Assembly: GCA_911728455.2 (NCBI GenBank)
Contig: OU452235.1
Location: 8,610,351-8,674,350, forward strand
Length of the DNA stretch: 64,000 bases
Direction: 5' to 3'
Source of the DNA: Marthasterias glacialis
Taxonomy: Eukaryota > Echinodermata > Asteroidea > Forcipulatida > Asteriidae
The notes under the pieces were generated by a model. That model made no database searches. It saw only the letters and a program-made list of their open reading frames with translations, and had not been told where the DNA came from. Shown one piece after another: positions 26,091 to 38,500 of this stretch (the first letter of the stretch is position 1; each line of letters opens with the position of its first letter). The translations under genes and the position numbers were made by a program.

Positions 26091-28825
26091 TCACAAAGAG
26101 TGTGTGAGGGTTAACTGCACATGCACATGCGCATTTGAATCCCAACCATAGTGGTTTAGCTTCATAGGTCACAAAATGTCGGAGGAGGGGTAGATTGTGG
26201 ACCTCCCCCAACCACCAGTCCTGACACGGTTAATCCATAAATAGTGTCAAAGCTAGTGGACTAGTGAAAAAGGCATGGAAACTGGTCCTGGCTAGCCATG
26301 GGGGGAAAAAAACCAGAGTCAAGGCAAACCCTTCCTTTAGAGGGGCTGTTTCGTCATGATTCTAGCAGTAAATGGAACAACCCAGTTACTACGTGCACAT
26401 GCGCGCCGACGGATACATCACAGAATACATTGCAGCCCCAGGCCTGCTATAATCATGATGACATAGCCCCTTTAAGCATGGAGAAATACTTCTTCCATGC
26501 TACAAGTGATTCTGACAACATAAACAAAGGCAAACAGCTTTTGCATTTAATTTAATGTAAGATCTAAATTAATTTAATGCAAGTTACAATTTAATTATCA
26601 GGTTATATAGCAAACTGTAAATTCAAATCGTATAAGTAGAGAATCTTCAAGACTATTTGGTTCCAATCTCTTTGACATGCCATGGCCTACAATATAAGAG
26701 GAACATCAATTTACAGAGTGGACATGTATCATCTGGTGACAAAGTCTCAATCATGGGAGGCCAAAGGTCATATCAAGGTCACAAGTTCATTTATCAACTT
26801 GCCTTCATAAGTGAAAAATTACAAGATCTTCAAATGACCTAGATTAATCCCTTTTTAAAAGTTTTAATGATCAGTACATGAATTGGGTCAGGCATTCCAA
26901 TCTTCTCTGAGTCCAAACAGTTTGGAGTGGAGTGGCATAGGAGAAGAGAATATGGGAGGATTGAGGCCAGATGCTAGCCAAACAGCCTCGTCTGAAAAGG
27001 TTAATTATCTCTTTTTGTTGTTAGAAAATAACACTTCTGTTCTAGTGTCCAATAGAAATCTTTAAATCACATTTTATACAGTGAGGATATTTGTAATAAA
27101 AAGGTACAGGACATTATTATACCAAGGCGAACTGTATGTTTTTATAGAGTGTGGTTACGCTGGTTTTATTTGCAGAGGCAAAATTATATTTTTTTTCTAA
27201 TCACTAATTACAGCACACTGTAGAATGTGTTTTATTGCACAAAACAACTCTAAATTATGATAAGGAGCAATTCCAAACAGCAACATTTTAACAGATTTGA
27301 AGGCAATGTGCCTCTTTAAACAATACTGTACTTTTTGGAGATTTTTTCTTATTCAGAGATAACTAATTTTTCAGAGATATTCATTAACCAATCTATAATG
27401 GATACAATCAATTTTCCAGAAAACAAAACACACTAATCGTCAATCAAGCTGACAAGCGCACTTTCTTCCTTTACTGTATTAGACAAACTGGCAAGTAACA
27501 TCACAGTCACATTTACATGCACTGATACGCTGTCATGTATTTGGTGATTACAGTTGAGAATAAACAGCAGAAAACAGTTTTTATTATCTGAGGACTGTGT
27601 AGTTTTGGTATTGGTATGAACTTGAAAACCAATGAGGTTTCAGACTGAAATATATCAACTTCTTTTTCTGTTAAAAGTAAGATTACATGATTGGTCAAGC
27701 TGGTAGTGATAATAGCTGATAATCAGCCTAGGCCACAGCTTAAAGTGCTTGGGTTTGTGCATTTTAATACACAACATGGGACCAACAGTTACATGAATGG
27801 TAAAGTATCCTGCTTTAATGATAGAAATGCCAAGATCCAAACACACGCTCTGACAACACTCCAAATTCAACCTTTTTAACAAATTTTTACCTTGAATTGA
27901 TCATGAGTTTTATTCAAAAAATTTAATCAAATTTTATGACAAAGAATTTGTCTGGAGCTACATGTAAATGTCTAAGGCAACTTAGTGATTTAGTTCACTT
28001 TTTGTTGTTTCCTGTCATCCACAAATGTCTTTCAGACTGATACTAATAAATACAAAAATGTATGAATATCAAGCCTGTATTGTACATGTACCTTTAATAT
28101 TCAACAATTGTTCTTTGTTGTTAAACATAACAATAACACTTCTTATAAATATGAACAAGATGTCATGTGCATTAAACAGTTTCAGAAATCATTAATAATA
28201 GCTTTACAAATCAATTTTTTTTATATACAAATCCTTGGAAGAGAGTATACATGTACATCACGACCCATTTACAATGGGTACAATGATGCATACTAAAACA
28301 ATTTCAGAAATTATTAATAATACTAGTGTTATAAATGAAACACATTTCTTCTCCTTTTTAGAGATATACAAATCAAAGGAAGATCTATTTTTAACATACA
28401 GTTAAAAGACATACAGTACATGACCCATTTACATGTACAATGGATACAATAAAATTTTCTCTAAACAAAACACATCAATTTTTTTTGTAGACCTCTGGCA
28501 AATGACTTCACACTCAATACATGTCAGATGATACGCTGTAAATTATTTGGACTTTGGACTAATGGGGCAATGACTTTATTTTAGCTTAGAAGAGATCATG
28601 AAATGTGCATGCTGATACATATTGGAAACATTAGGTATACAATAATGATAACAATAATACATTTAATAACAGTACAATTTTTTTTATAGCACTTCATCTA
28701 CAAGCATCTCAAACACTCAATAGTTTACAGAGGTATACAGAAAGCTACAATGAATTTTGAATTATGTAACCCAATTAAATATTGCCTTGTAGTTGTAAAG
28801 GCTTACAAGGTGCCTAGGTGCAATC

Positions 28826-29015
28826 TGGGCCGAATTTCTGAAAGTTGCTTAAGCACAAAAAGCAGCTTTGAACAACACAATCTATGCTCACCAGAATGGA
28901 GCCATGACAAAGCCCAAACACTATGTCATATGTACCATCTGTGACTGGTACCCTGCTCTTTTTTGCTTAGCATAAAAATTGTTAAGCGATATCTTTAGAT
29001 TAAATTGAGCCCTGC
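28826..29015. mobile_element. MITE related to 19330-19512
   Basis: GGGCCGAATTTCTGAAAGTT, TTAAGCACAAAAAGCAG, CTGTGACTGGTACCCTGCTC and TTAAATTGAGCCC, the same block order as the 19.3-kb copy. Inserted in duplication copy A. Confidence 0.7.
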
Positions 29016-29154
29016 AGCTATGCCAGAAAAACTTCTCTAAACTGGGTATTTTAACCTTCGTTACACATCATACTGTACACACAGGAGGAGCTATCTTTAC
29101 ATCCCATCTGAGGTGCAAAGCAGTTAAATGTGTACTACTGTCTGGTGAAGTGTA

Positions 29155-29250
29155 TTACTTCATGATTCAAGTTCCACAACCAGGATTCGAACCCACACTC
29201 TGACAACAGAACATGAACCCAGTGCACTAGACCTAGACACTCCATGCTGT
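29155..29250 (-). mobile_element. SINE family 1 fragment
   Basis: On the minus strand, GTCAGAGTGTGGGTTCGAAT followed by CCTGGTTG, the B-box region of family 1. Confidence 0.55.
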
Positions 29251-29324
29251 AAGCATGACTCCTACATGTACATGTAACATGTGTAGGAAGGAGTCAATTG
29301 ACAATTTTTCTAGTTTTTTATGTA

Positions 29325-29403
29325 TCTGTTATTTAATGTTCAGCGCTTTGTGTTTTTTCTTAATGTAAGGCGCTATATAAGTTTTAAATATTATTATTAT
29401 TAT
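29325..29403 (+). mobile_element. L2/CR1-type 3' tail
   Basis: CAGCGCTTTGTG ... AAGGCGCTATATAAGTTTTA, then ATT repeats at 29387-29402. Confidence 0.65.
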
Positions 29404-30085
29404 GTGTACATGTAATGTACTGCTTTCATATAAATATTGAAAACCAAAAATCAAAAATGGATTAGAAAAGGGCAATTATGTCAAAATTGATTATGGAGGG
29501 TGGAAAAATGGTTTTGTTGCCTTAACTTTGCTTAAATTACAAAATCCTTAAATTTATCAATCAATTCATAACAAAAAAAGATGATCATTTTATAGTGAGC
29601 ACACTTCATGTTTTAAGTTCTTTGTAAACAACAAGCAAATTGACTTGACCTTTAGTTGACATTTTAAAGGTGAAGAGAAACATTTTATATGCAGGGTCAG
29701 GCTGCCAATGATGGCCGGGAGGAACTACTTAAAAATGAATCGCGCCCAAGTTAGTTGCCTTAGGTTTAATCATAAATCGGGGTGGCATAAATGTTTGGAC
29801 TAGCCAACAGAGCTGTTGAAGCTGTACCGTTCTTTGACAAAACTGGTAGGCCTTTAATGCCATCCAGATCACATGGGAACTCTGTCAAACTTTTGCAAAG
29901 TTTCAAGAAATGTTTACCATTTGTAATGTAACAAAGCAAACTTCTTAACATATTTCTCATCTAAACATAAAACTGATGATTGATACAACACTTGTACATG
30001 TAAATCATCTGCCGGGCAAATGTGCACTACCTTTTCAAACTTTCAAAATATTTGATTCTAACTTCTAGTGCTCAATGTCGCGACC
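29404..30085. other. Probable TRIM 3' UTR or flank
   Basis: No AATAAA on the minus strand here; ATTAAA-type words occur at 29851 and 29763. The transcript end may be further downstream, in duplication copy A. Confidence 0.35.
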
Positions 30086-31420
30086 TCAATTCCCTGCTTG
30101 ACCTCCTCGACCTCTCCGACTTTCACCACCTTGACCCCCATGACCCTGACCTCTACCCCCGTGACCACCTCCACCCCCTCCTTTCTTTTTTCCTTGACCC
30201 CCAAGACCTTGATTTCCACCTCTGTGACCTTGACCTCTAGAACCCTTTCCTCCTCTTCCTCCTCCTCTTCCTCCGCCTCTTTGTGGCTCACCAGGAACTC
30301 CACCAGGCAACGATGATTGTTGCGAAAACATCAGCGGTAGAGGGGGGTATATGGCTTGGGGGCTTCCCTGCATACCACCTGACGATGCCAGATTCTGCCC
30401 TTTCATACTGTCAGTTTCTGTTTCACTTGTTTTATCTTGACTCACTTTTTTCTTGCTTTTACTTTTAGACTTAGCATGTCCTGTTTTGGGACCACCATGT
30501 GGTCTTGGCCAACCTTGGATTTCCTCTTCTGCTCCGACAAACATAGGGTACTGCACTTTGCTTGGTGTGTCGAGCATCTCATGTCGTTTTTCTCTACAAG
30601 ATGACAGTGTTTCCACAAGACTTTTGGATCGATCCAGAACATCGATCTTTGTGGTACCTTTATTATGCTGGGTTAGGTCACGTAGGTGTTGAGTGTGCTC
30701 CTCAAGACTACACTGATACTCCTCGATGAGGGCATCCTTGCTTTTGAGCATCTCCATCCCTTCCTCCCGACACGTCTCAATCTCATTTATCACCTGGTCG
30801 CATCGTTGATTTAGATTCTCCACAGTGGCTAGAAGGATCCCTCTGGCCTTCTTGTTGAGCTTGATCAACCCCTTGGCGAGGTGTAACTCCTTCTGATTGA
30901 TCTGCTGCCTCCAAGTGTATGCCTCGTCAAGATTAGTACACTTGTGGTCTGGTCTCGGGTGGTCCACCACAGTGCAGTCACGGCATATCAGAAGCTCACA
31001 AGTAGAGCAGTAGAATTTCATCTTTTCCTTGTGCAACTCACACATTGTTAGCTCACCGTCCTCCACCTCCCCTGATTTTGGAGTGCTCTCCTCCTCCTCA
31101 TCGTCTGGTTCTTCCACCTCACTGGTGTCCAGGCTCAGTGAATCCAGAAGGCTCTGCAAGGCAAAGTTGGTAGTCAGCCCATCGACTCCATCCGATGGAA
31201 TTTGGGTCACATTGCGACACAAGGGGCAGACGATCCCAGGATTGTTGTCGTCTGTGGACGGGGCGTAAAACGACTCGGGTTCCACCAATTCTTCCAGACA
31301 TCCCCGACAAAAGGTATGCCCACATGTGAGAAGTTTAGGCTCATCCAGCTTCCCAAAACAGATCGAACATTCCAGTTGGCTGGCAACGTGAGAAGAAAGA
31401 GTTAATGTTGCGGAAGACAT
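30086..31420 (-). CDS. TRIM-like E3 ubiquitin ligase: RING, B-box, coiled coil and RGG tail
   Basis: A 444-residue protein encoded in one uninterrupted exon. Seen in sequence: a C3HC4 RING finger with C18, C21, C33, H35, C38, C41, C65 and C68; an acidic linker at about residues 100-124; a B-box type 2 with C127, H130, C138, C141, C146, C149, H154 and H159, matching the family spacing; a Glu/Lys-rich coiled-coil stretch at about 165-300; a Lys/Ser-rich linker at about 320-345; and a Gly/Arg-rich, RGG-type tail from about 375 to the end. Known of the family: the RING recruits E2 enzymes and the coiled coil dimerises. Inference: a cytoplasmic E3 ligase, with an RGG tail that may bind RNA in place of the NHL, SPRY or filamin domains of many TRIMs. 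The start is the first ATG, close ahead of the RING. I give no orthologue name because the C-terminus is atypical. Confidence 0.93.
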   Translation of the reverse strand: MSSATLTLSSHVASQLECSICFGKLDEPKLLTCGHTFCRGCLEELVEPESFYAPSTDDNNPGIVCPLCRNVTQIPSDGVDGLTTNFALQSLLDSLSLDTSEVEEPDDEEEESTPKSGEVEDGELTMCELHKEKMKFYCSTCELLICRDCTVVDHPRPDHKCTNLDEAYTWRQQINQKELHLAKGLIKLNKKARGILLATVENLNQRCDQVINEIETCREEGMEMLKSKDALIEEYQCSLEEHTQHLRDLTQHNKGTTKIDVLDRSKSLVETLSSCREKRHEMLDTPSKVQYPMFVGAEEEIQGWPRPHGGPKTGHAKSKSKSKKKVSQDKTSETETDSMKGQNLASSGGMQGSPQAIYPPLPLMFSQQSSLPGGVPGEPQRGGGRGGGRGGKGSRGQGHRGGNQGLGGQGKKKGGGGGGHGGRGQGHGGQGGESRRGRGGQAGN

Positions 31421-32593
31421 GTTGTACGGAGAGTGAAAAAGCCGAAATACTGTGTAAAATATGTCAGGAAAATCAAATAAAAATCTGGGAGTGGGACGTG
31501 CGAAATCGATTACACGCGCACAAACGACGTGTACTTCAGTTGGGCAAGGAACGACGAGTTGGGAACAATTGATACATTAATGTGACCCTGACTGACGACT
31601 GTGACCCTGACTGACGACTGTGACCCCGCCGGCGTAAAGTGCAGAAATACAAAGAGCGGTGAACCCTGACCGGCTGGAAAATATGGGATTATTATCAACC
31701 AGCATTATTAATATTAGTACATGTATGCTTAGTATTAGTTTATTAGATACAACAGAAATGTGTCCTTAGTAGAGTAACAGTAACACGCAGTGTGCTATTA
31801 TTAATTTGGTTAAAAATTATAAGTCATTGGCAATGAATTCCAATGATGCAAGACCTAACCCTAATGCTACTTCCATGAACTTGCAAGTTGTCATTAGTTT
31901 TGTTCCTACCAATGGAAGAATAAAGAAAATCATGTTCTACCCCAAAATTACCTTGTCGGCCTGATTCCCATGCTCCAGTGGAAAACCATGCCTCACCAGC
32001 GGCATTAAAATGTAGAAGGTCCCGAAGTGTAGTTCTCCAGCTAGCCAGTTCATTCTTTCACCGGGAAACCACGCATGTCTGTACAAATTGTTTACACCAA
32101 CCTCTTAAAAGCTCAATTGTTTTCCGTGTCCCTGTGGGCTTGGGGATTGGACAGCTAGCGGTAGCAACTAGGTGTATAGCCGCTAGGGGTGTAGCCATTG
32201 TTTCCGGGGGTGGGGGTCATACTTTCCATTTATAAAGCCAGAGATGTGGACCATGTGGTGGAGGTAGTTAGGTGTCTACAGTAGATAAATGTAGTTTTTA
32301 TTACTATGCATTATAAACTCGGTGTTGGAAGTTAATTGTATCAGAACGGGCCCAGAAACTATCAACCTCCATTTTTTGTTCTTAACAAAAGGACCAAGTT
32401 GGGTTCATGATTTGTTACTTTGAGAGGGCCACTAAGTACTTGGTTATACTAAATTTGATGAGGTCGTATGGTCTTGCAAAGGCCTAACTTTAAATCACAT
32501 TTTAACAAATGTATATCTGTTTGTTGGGTGCCTGTGTTGGCTGGGCTGGGGTTGGTGGGGAGGGGAAGTCAGAAGAAACTAAACTATACATTT
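31421..32593. other. TRIM upstream region
   Basis: Holds the 19-bp repeat. No further gene seen before copy B of the duplication. Confidence 0.4.
31581..31626 (+). repeat. 19-bp direct repeat upstream of TRIM
   Basis: TGTGACCCTGACTGACGAC twice in tandem, then TGTGACCC. It lies about 160-205 bp upstream of the TRIM start codon and could be in its promoter. Confidence 0.8.
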
Positions 32594-34860
32594 AAGTGAT
32601 TCTGACAACATAAAAATATAATGTAACATCTTAATAAATTTAATTCAAATAAGATACAAGCATTTAGCTATCGAGTATACATAATAGCAAACTGTGAACA
32701 AATCTCAAATCAAATCCAAGGAAAAATTTCGTTGTATTAAAAGAACAATTTAAAAGATTTTTATTTCATTTAAGTGTCAGTTTTGTTTTTGAGTTAAAGG
32801 GGATTTTACAAGCACAAAGTACATGCAGAGTTTAATAGTTAACATTTTTTTTGTATTCTCTTTGACATGTCGTGGCTTAAAATCTAAGAGGAACATCAAT
32901 TTACAGAGTGAATGTGTTGCCTCTGGTGACAAAGTCTCAATCAAGGGAGGTCAAGAGGTCATATCAAGGTCACAAGTTCATTTATCAACTTGCCTTTAGA
33001 AGTGACAAAATTACAAAATCTTCAAATTATCTAGATTAATTCCTTTTAAAAGTCCAAACAGTTTGTTGCGGAGTGACATAGGAGAAGAGATTATGGGAGG
33101 ATTGAGGCCAGATGTTAGCCAAACATCCTAGTCCGAAAGGCTTAATAATGTATTTTTTGGTAGAAAATTAACACATTCTTTTGTCCAATAGAAATCTTTA
33201 AATCACATTTTATACAAGGAGGATTTCTGTAAGTGAAATATTACAAACAATCTTGAAGTTAAAGAGAGAAATCTTTTTAAAAGTTTTATGAACGAATGAA
33301 AGTTTGGGTTTAACAATTTCATGTCATTAGAAAATTCACAATTTGTCAATGATTTATAAAACTTCAAAACACATTTCATACATTTGGGTGGGGTATATTT
33401 CTCTGTATTTGTTATTTGACCATACTAGTGCCCTATATTAAATAGATGTGTACTGCCTTGCATTACCAGCTGTAGTTTAAAACCTTCTTCTAATGAAATT
33501 GCAAATAAAAATTCTAGAAATTGTAACTGCATTCCAAGCATGTATTTTAAAAATTTCTTTTGGTCATAACTTAAAGGGAAAGTATACCTTTGGTTTTTGG
33601 AACCGTACATTTGCCTTAATGCTATATAATTGTAGATATATGCCATAAAACTAACCTGTAAATTTCAGTTCAAAAGGTGGCAGCGATTTTGAGATATCAC
33701 CAAAAACCTGGAGCGGTTGTGTTCACGCAGAAGAAGTATCCGTCATTGGAATACACATTCTGAGAAGCGTTACGGCCATAACGCTTCTCAGATTCAAATT
33801 TTTGGGGGATAAAAAGTGATGTATTTTTCCATAACTGCAGTACTTCGAAGTGAAACGTTTCTCAAAATGCATTATACTATCCAAAGCTGCTGTACTTCTT
33901 ACCAAGTGAGTTATTATTGCCATAAATTTTCAGAGTCATTACCAAACGTATACAGACCCTTTAAACTTTCACATAGGTCATATTAAGATCACTGTTGTGT
34001 TGTAACCCAAGCAAATATGTTATAGATGGGACCAATTTAATTGGCCCTGTCAATACACAGTCCAAAATCGGGGCCTGTTTAACCAGCCTAGGCCACAGCT
34101 TCAAGTGCTAGGGTTTGTACATTTTAATACACAACATGAGACCAACAGTTACATGAACGGTAAAGTATCCTGCTTTAATGATAGAAATGCCAATAACCAA
34201 ACACACACACTGACAACACTCTAAAACTTAATCAATCAAATTTGTACCTTGAATTTATCATGAGGTTTTCTCTTAATTTAATCAAAGTTTATTGTAATGA
34301 GTTTATCATGAGCTAATTGCCCAAGGCAAACAGTGATTTAGTTCACTTTTTGTTGTTTCCTGTCATCCACAAATGTCTTTTTGTTGTATGCTCTTAGTTT
34401 TGTTTTTTGTATGTGACTGATGACAAATAAATAACTAAGTAAAAATGTAACAAAACTAGTAAAGGTAAAATATAGCATTGGTAAAGCTGATAGTGCAGTG
34501 TTCTTACTTTGTGTAATTCAATATATACATGACAAAACAAACCTGAGAAAATTTGGGCTCAATCCCTCGTCCGAGGCTGAAGAAAATAGTGAAAAACCAT
34601 GCACACTTTTTAGCATGTAAACACAATCAAAATTAAAATTGGGTCTTCAAATGCTATCGTCTGTACGTTGACAGTATTTTATACAGAAATGTTTCTATGG
34701 AAAATTGGTATTGGTATGCACTTCATAATCAGTAAGCTTTCAGACTGATACTAATACAAACAATTTTGGGTGAATGCCAATCCTGTATTCTACTGTTAAT
34801 AATAATAGCACAAGATATTGAGTCACTAGAACAAGACACTCCATGCTGTAAACATAACCC
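32594..34860 (+). repeat. Diverged segmental duplication, copy B
   Basis: Counterpart of 26504-29275. It lies just downstream (3') of C3orf33. It contains a TTAA-flanked MITE at 33575-33960. Confidence 0.88.
33575..33960. mobile_element. MITE flanked by TTAA
   Basis: 386 bp. Left AGGGAAAGTATACCTTTGGT, right ACCAAACGTATACAGACCCT, inverted with a few mismatches, flanked by TTAA at 33571-33574 and 33961-33964. An internal perfect hairpin is at about 33762-33793 (CTGAGAAGCGTTA arms). TTAA duplication is typical of piggyBac- and Kolobok-type elements. Confidence 0.85.
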
Positions 34861-35063
34861 CAATCAAGAGTACTGTTATCATCTAATACACACAAAATGT
34901 AAATAAATTGAAATCAAGTGATCAAAAGATCCATGTATAGACAAAAGCAATATTGTCCAAATTTAAAAATGAGGGAGTTTGGGGTAAAGCTTTGTCAATC
35001 TTCTTTTGATTTAAGAACCAATTTTTTTCCTTTAAATCAAACCAAATAAAAAAATATACATTA

Positions 35064-35069
35064 TTTATT
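35064..35069 (-). terminator. Candidate polyadenylation signal for C3orf33 homologue
   Basis: TTTATT on the plus strand (AATAAA on the minus strand), about 160 nt downstream of the stop codon. It is in an AT-rich stretch, so chance occurrence is possible. Confidence 0.4.
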
Positions 35070-35228
35070 TTTATACTACAGTGTGACAGACATCATTACC
35101 AGAGGCAAACTGAGTTAACTTTCCTTTAGGTCACAATATGAGATAGTTGCTTTAATGTGGGGAAAATAATGCAGATGGGCCAATAAAAGTGACCTCTGGA
35201 AGATTTAGTTGAGTGCTTGTCTCATGGA

Positions 35229-35567
35229 TCATGAATTCTTCTTGCCAGTCTTTACTCCTCTGACTACATCTTGCATCCCTCTGATTACCCTTCCAGGGAG
35301 CGACAAAATCTTTCTTAAAACTTTCCATCCAACACCTAGCCCCTGCTTGACGTGTAATGATGCAGCTGGCACGACCTCCTTTCCAGCAATGGAGCGATCC
35401 TCCATCCACAACCCTCGATGCCTCTTCTGGGCTTGAATTTCAGCGATGAGGAATTTCTGGGTGAGTCTGGTGCGTAAGGTCTGGTTTTGTACACCGCTGA
35501 GAGGAGTAACTTTGGCAAGTCCCTCCCTGAGGAGCTGCTCGTTGAGGGAGCCACTTCTCCAAGGAAA
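35229..35567 (-). CDS. C3orf33: C3orf33 homologue exon 5, with stop
   Basis: Acceptor TTTTGTTCCAG, phase 0. Encodes FPWRSGSLNEQLLREGLAKV and 92 further residues to a TGA. The pattern of LNE, then LREGL, then AEIQAQK..RGLW is typical of TNase-like folds and of C3orf33. The tail is basic (KVLRKI, GVKTGKKNS). Confidence 0.92.
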   Translation of the reverse strand, partial: FPWRSGSLNEQLLREGLAKVTPLSGVQNQTLRTRLTQKFLIAEIQAQKRHRGLWMEDRSIAGKEVVPAASLHVKQGLGVGWKVLRKILSLPGRVIRGMQDVVRGVKTGKKNS

Positions 35568-38500
35568 CTGGAACAAAATCAATAATCATAAATGAAAATA
35601 ATTTTCAAAGCAATCCAGCTGTTCTTATATAAATGAAATAATAACACATTTGCATTTTTTTTTTTTTGGGGGGGAAACAATAAATAAATTGATTAGTTTC
35701 AATTCTAAAGGGTGTGCACAGCATTGCTAAGATTGAAAAATAAAAATGTTCACAGATTTACTCATAACTTACATGGTATAAAGATGGTCATGGTGGAAAA
35801 CTGCCCATGATGTATTTTTGCCAATTGCTTGAAATAATTTAGTCCAAAACCCTACTTTTTAAAACAGTGAAAACATATTAATTTATGTTTTTTTCCCACT
35901 ATTTTGTTGAGACTCCAATGACCGTTTGAGTGTAAACTTTGAAACGTTTGTTATTTCATGGCTATGTTGGGTCATATCAAAGGAGGATACTGGTCTTGGC
36001 AATTACTAATGTAGTCCGTCATGGCTCATTGATTACAAAGTTCTTATCTTTACCAATTCTCCAAAGAATCGTCTGTCTTAAAAAAATTGTCAAAGAAAAC
36101 CAAAAAGCATTTGATGACCCTTCTGATTATTATTGCTATTTTGATTACTGTAATCACATTAGGCATGTATATGAACATAAATTTATGACAAAACCCCAAA
36201 ACTTGTTGGTTGTTTTCACTTTCAACAGGGTCACCTACATGTCAGGTGGCTTGGTGAAATTACCTGGACATGGTGGACAAAAGCACCATTTTGGGCACAA
36301 AGCTTCCTTAGAGCCTACGAATTAATGTTGGTAAAGAAACAATCTGGATTTGCAAATTTAAATATTTTCCCCCTTTGTTTTGTACACATGGGAGGGGGCA
36401 GGGCATAACTCCAGTTAGACAGAGAGTTCAGGAATAAGACTTACATAATGTTGTAGCCCTACCCTAGTACAGAATACTCACAAAGTTTGAGATCTTACCC
36501 TCCTAGGAATTAATTATTTTCAATATTTAATATTAAGCCATATGTTTTGTATACAATAGCAGCAACAATGGACAACCAATGGTGTGTACAAAACATATGG
36601 GTAAATATTAAATCTTCAAAAATCGATAATAATTCAATCCTAGGAGGGTAGCATCTCAACCTTTGTGAGTAGTCTCTACTAGGGTAGGGCTGTAACATTA
36701 TGTAAGTCTTATTCCTGAACTCTCTTCCTAACTAGAGTTATGTCCTGCCCTCCTCCCATGTGTACAAAACAAAGGGGGGAATTTTTAAATTTGAAAATCT
36801 GGATGGTTCCCATCCTAACATTAATTAGTAGATCCTAAGGAAGCTTTGTGCCAAAAATTGTGCTTTTGTCCACCATGTCCAGGTAATCTTGAAATTTAAC
36901 ACTAAGCAACCTGACTTATTTTGTGATATTTTCACAGGTTGGTTAGATTGTGTGTTTATTGAAAACTCAAATGATGGGAATGAAATTACTTGTTATGAAA
37001 GCCAATGATGTAATTTATGGTTGAACCGACCTTCCATTTTGTGAGCTCCACAATGCACTGCAGACTGTTGAAATGATCAACGTATAGCATGTGAAAACGT
37101 AATGTTGGATTCTTTGTCAGTTTCTCTTGAAGAAACTCTGCACTTCCATCTTGAAGTTGAACTCCAGCGAGATGTATCGGAAGACCTATGCAGGTATCTA
37201 CACAGTAAGATGACAAGATCAAATTAAGTTGGAAATTAAATACAGCTCCCAAATCATTATAACAACAACAAATTTTAAAAACTGTGTATGATTATATAAA
37301 AATAGAAACCAGTATTGATTTGTAAGGTCTAGATTTAAATTTCATTCAAAAAAGTAAAACATCAAACAAAACTTGAACTGGCGATGATCAAGGCATACAG
37401 GTTGAAGTATTGAGCAGTTTATGACACCCTACTATTCTTCTCTTAGCGCTCATCATTTGCAACTCAAAGGCTTTTCTATCAATTTTTTTTAACTTGTAAT
37501 TTATTTTTTAATGCAATTTGCCCATCACAAGGCCCAAGGGCCACTCGAGGTGTGGGGTACTTTTTGAAGGGATAGAAACCTGCCCCCCAAAAAAGTAAAA
37601 ACCAATATCTTGAAGGAGAGAAGCTTTGGAGGAAAAAAGGTTACAAAGTTTGTTTTTGATAATGAATACAACATCATCTTTTAATTACTAAACAAATGAC
37701 ATACAACCAAGAAGTGACTTTTCATTCAACGTTTCTAAGTTGTAAAAATTTAAGATCTTACCATTTTCTTTTCTTTGCCATCTTGAGATTGGCCTGAAGT
37801 CCAAGATTGGTTTGTGTTGAACAATTAAGTGGACTGGATTTTGTTGAACTTTTACAAAGTGACCAAATAGTTTAATATTTTTGTTTATAAATTCTTCTGG
37901 TATGTCCGACACTCTTTGGAATCTGTGAAACTGAGAAAAGATGACGAACAAAAACAAAAACACAAATTGTTAACGTAAAATAGCTTGTCCATGGGAGTGC
38001 TTTGGAATTGTTTCATGTAAATTTGACCTAATAAGAAACTTATATCGTAAAATTCCACTTTTGTGTGGCACTTGTATTTTACTGAAAAATGGGACTAAAA
38101 AGAGCTATCAGGACTTTCAACAACAGTGAAGTTAAGAAAGTCTGGCTTACTTTTCACAAGGGTTACATTGTATCACTCCCACAACAAGGAATTTACTTAG
38201 AGCACAAATGTTAGTAGGCCTATGGCAAGTCAACTATAAAATCACAACATGCCACTTGACATTATTAGGAGCACAAGGTTTGTTTTGTGGTTTCTTTCTA
38301 TGCCTGCCCTTCACCTCCATGGACCCTGGTTCGAATGCGCTGCAGCCTCGCATGTGGTCATGGAGGTTTTCAGTCCCAACCTAATTGGCATTTGAGAGGT
38401 TTTCCTTTCCTTCTCATCCTGTTAATGGCATTTGAGCTGTCGGACGTGCAATAACAGGCCTTGATCTTAACCGAGGCCACCGAGGCCATTGGCCTCATGC

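Larger units (their letters stand above)
26504..29275 (+). repeat. Diverged segmental duplication, copy A
   Basis: Shares ordered blocks with 32594-34860: AAGTGATTCTGACAACATAA; TCTCTTTGACATG and AAGAGGAACATCAATTTACA (26671 and 32861, offset 6190); CAGCCTAGGCCACAGCTT (27724 and 34084, offset 6360); TAGTTCACTTTTTGTTGTTT; and GACACTCCATGCTGTAA near the end. Lies downstream (3') of the TRIM gene. Some blocks are reordered or repeated within the copy (27.4-28.5 kb). Confidence 0.88.

Noticed and set aside
25624..26211. 195-residue Pro/Thr-rich protein, minus strand
   Set aside because: It lies over the G-rich minisatellite and has no motif outside the repeat.
35939..36325. 128-residue plus-strand frame
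   Set aside because: It runs into one arm of the long inverted repeat in C3orf33 intron 4 and has no conserved motif.
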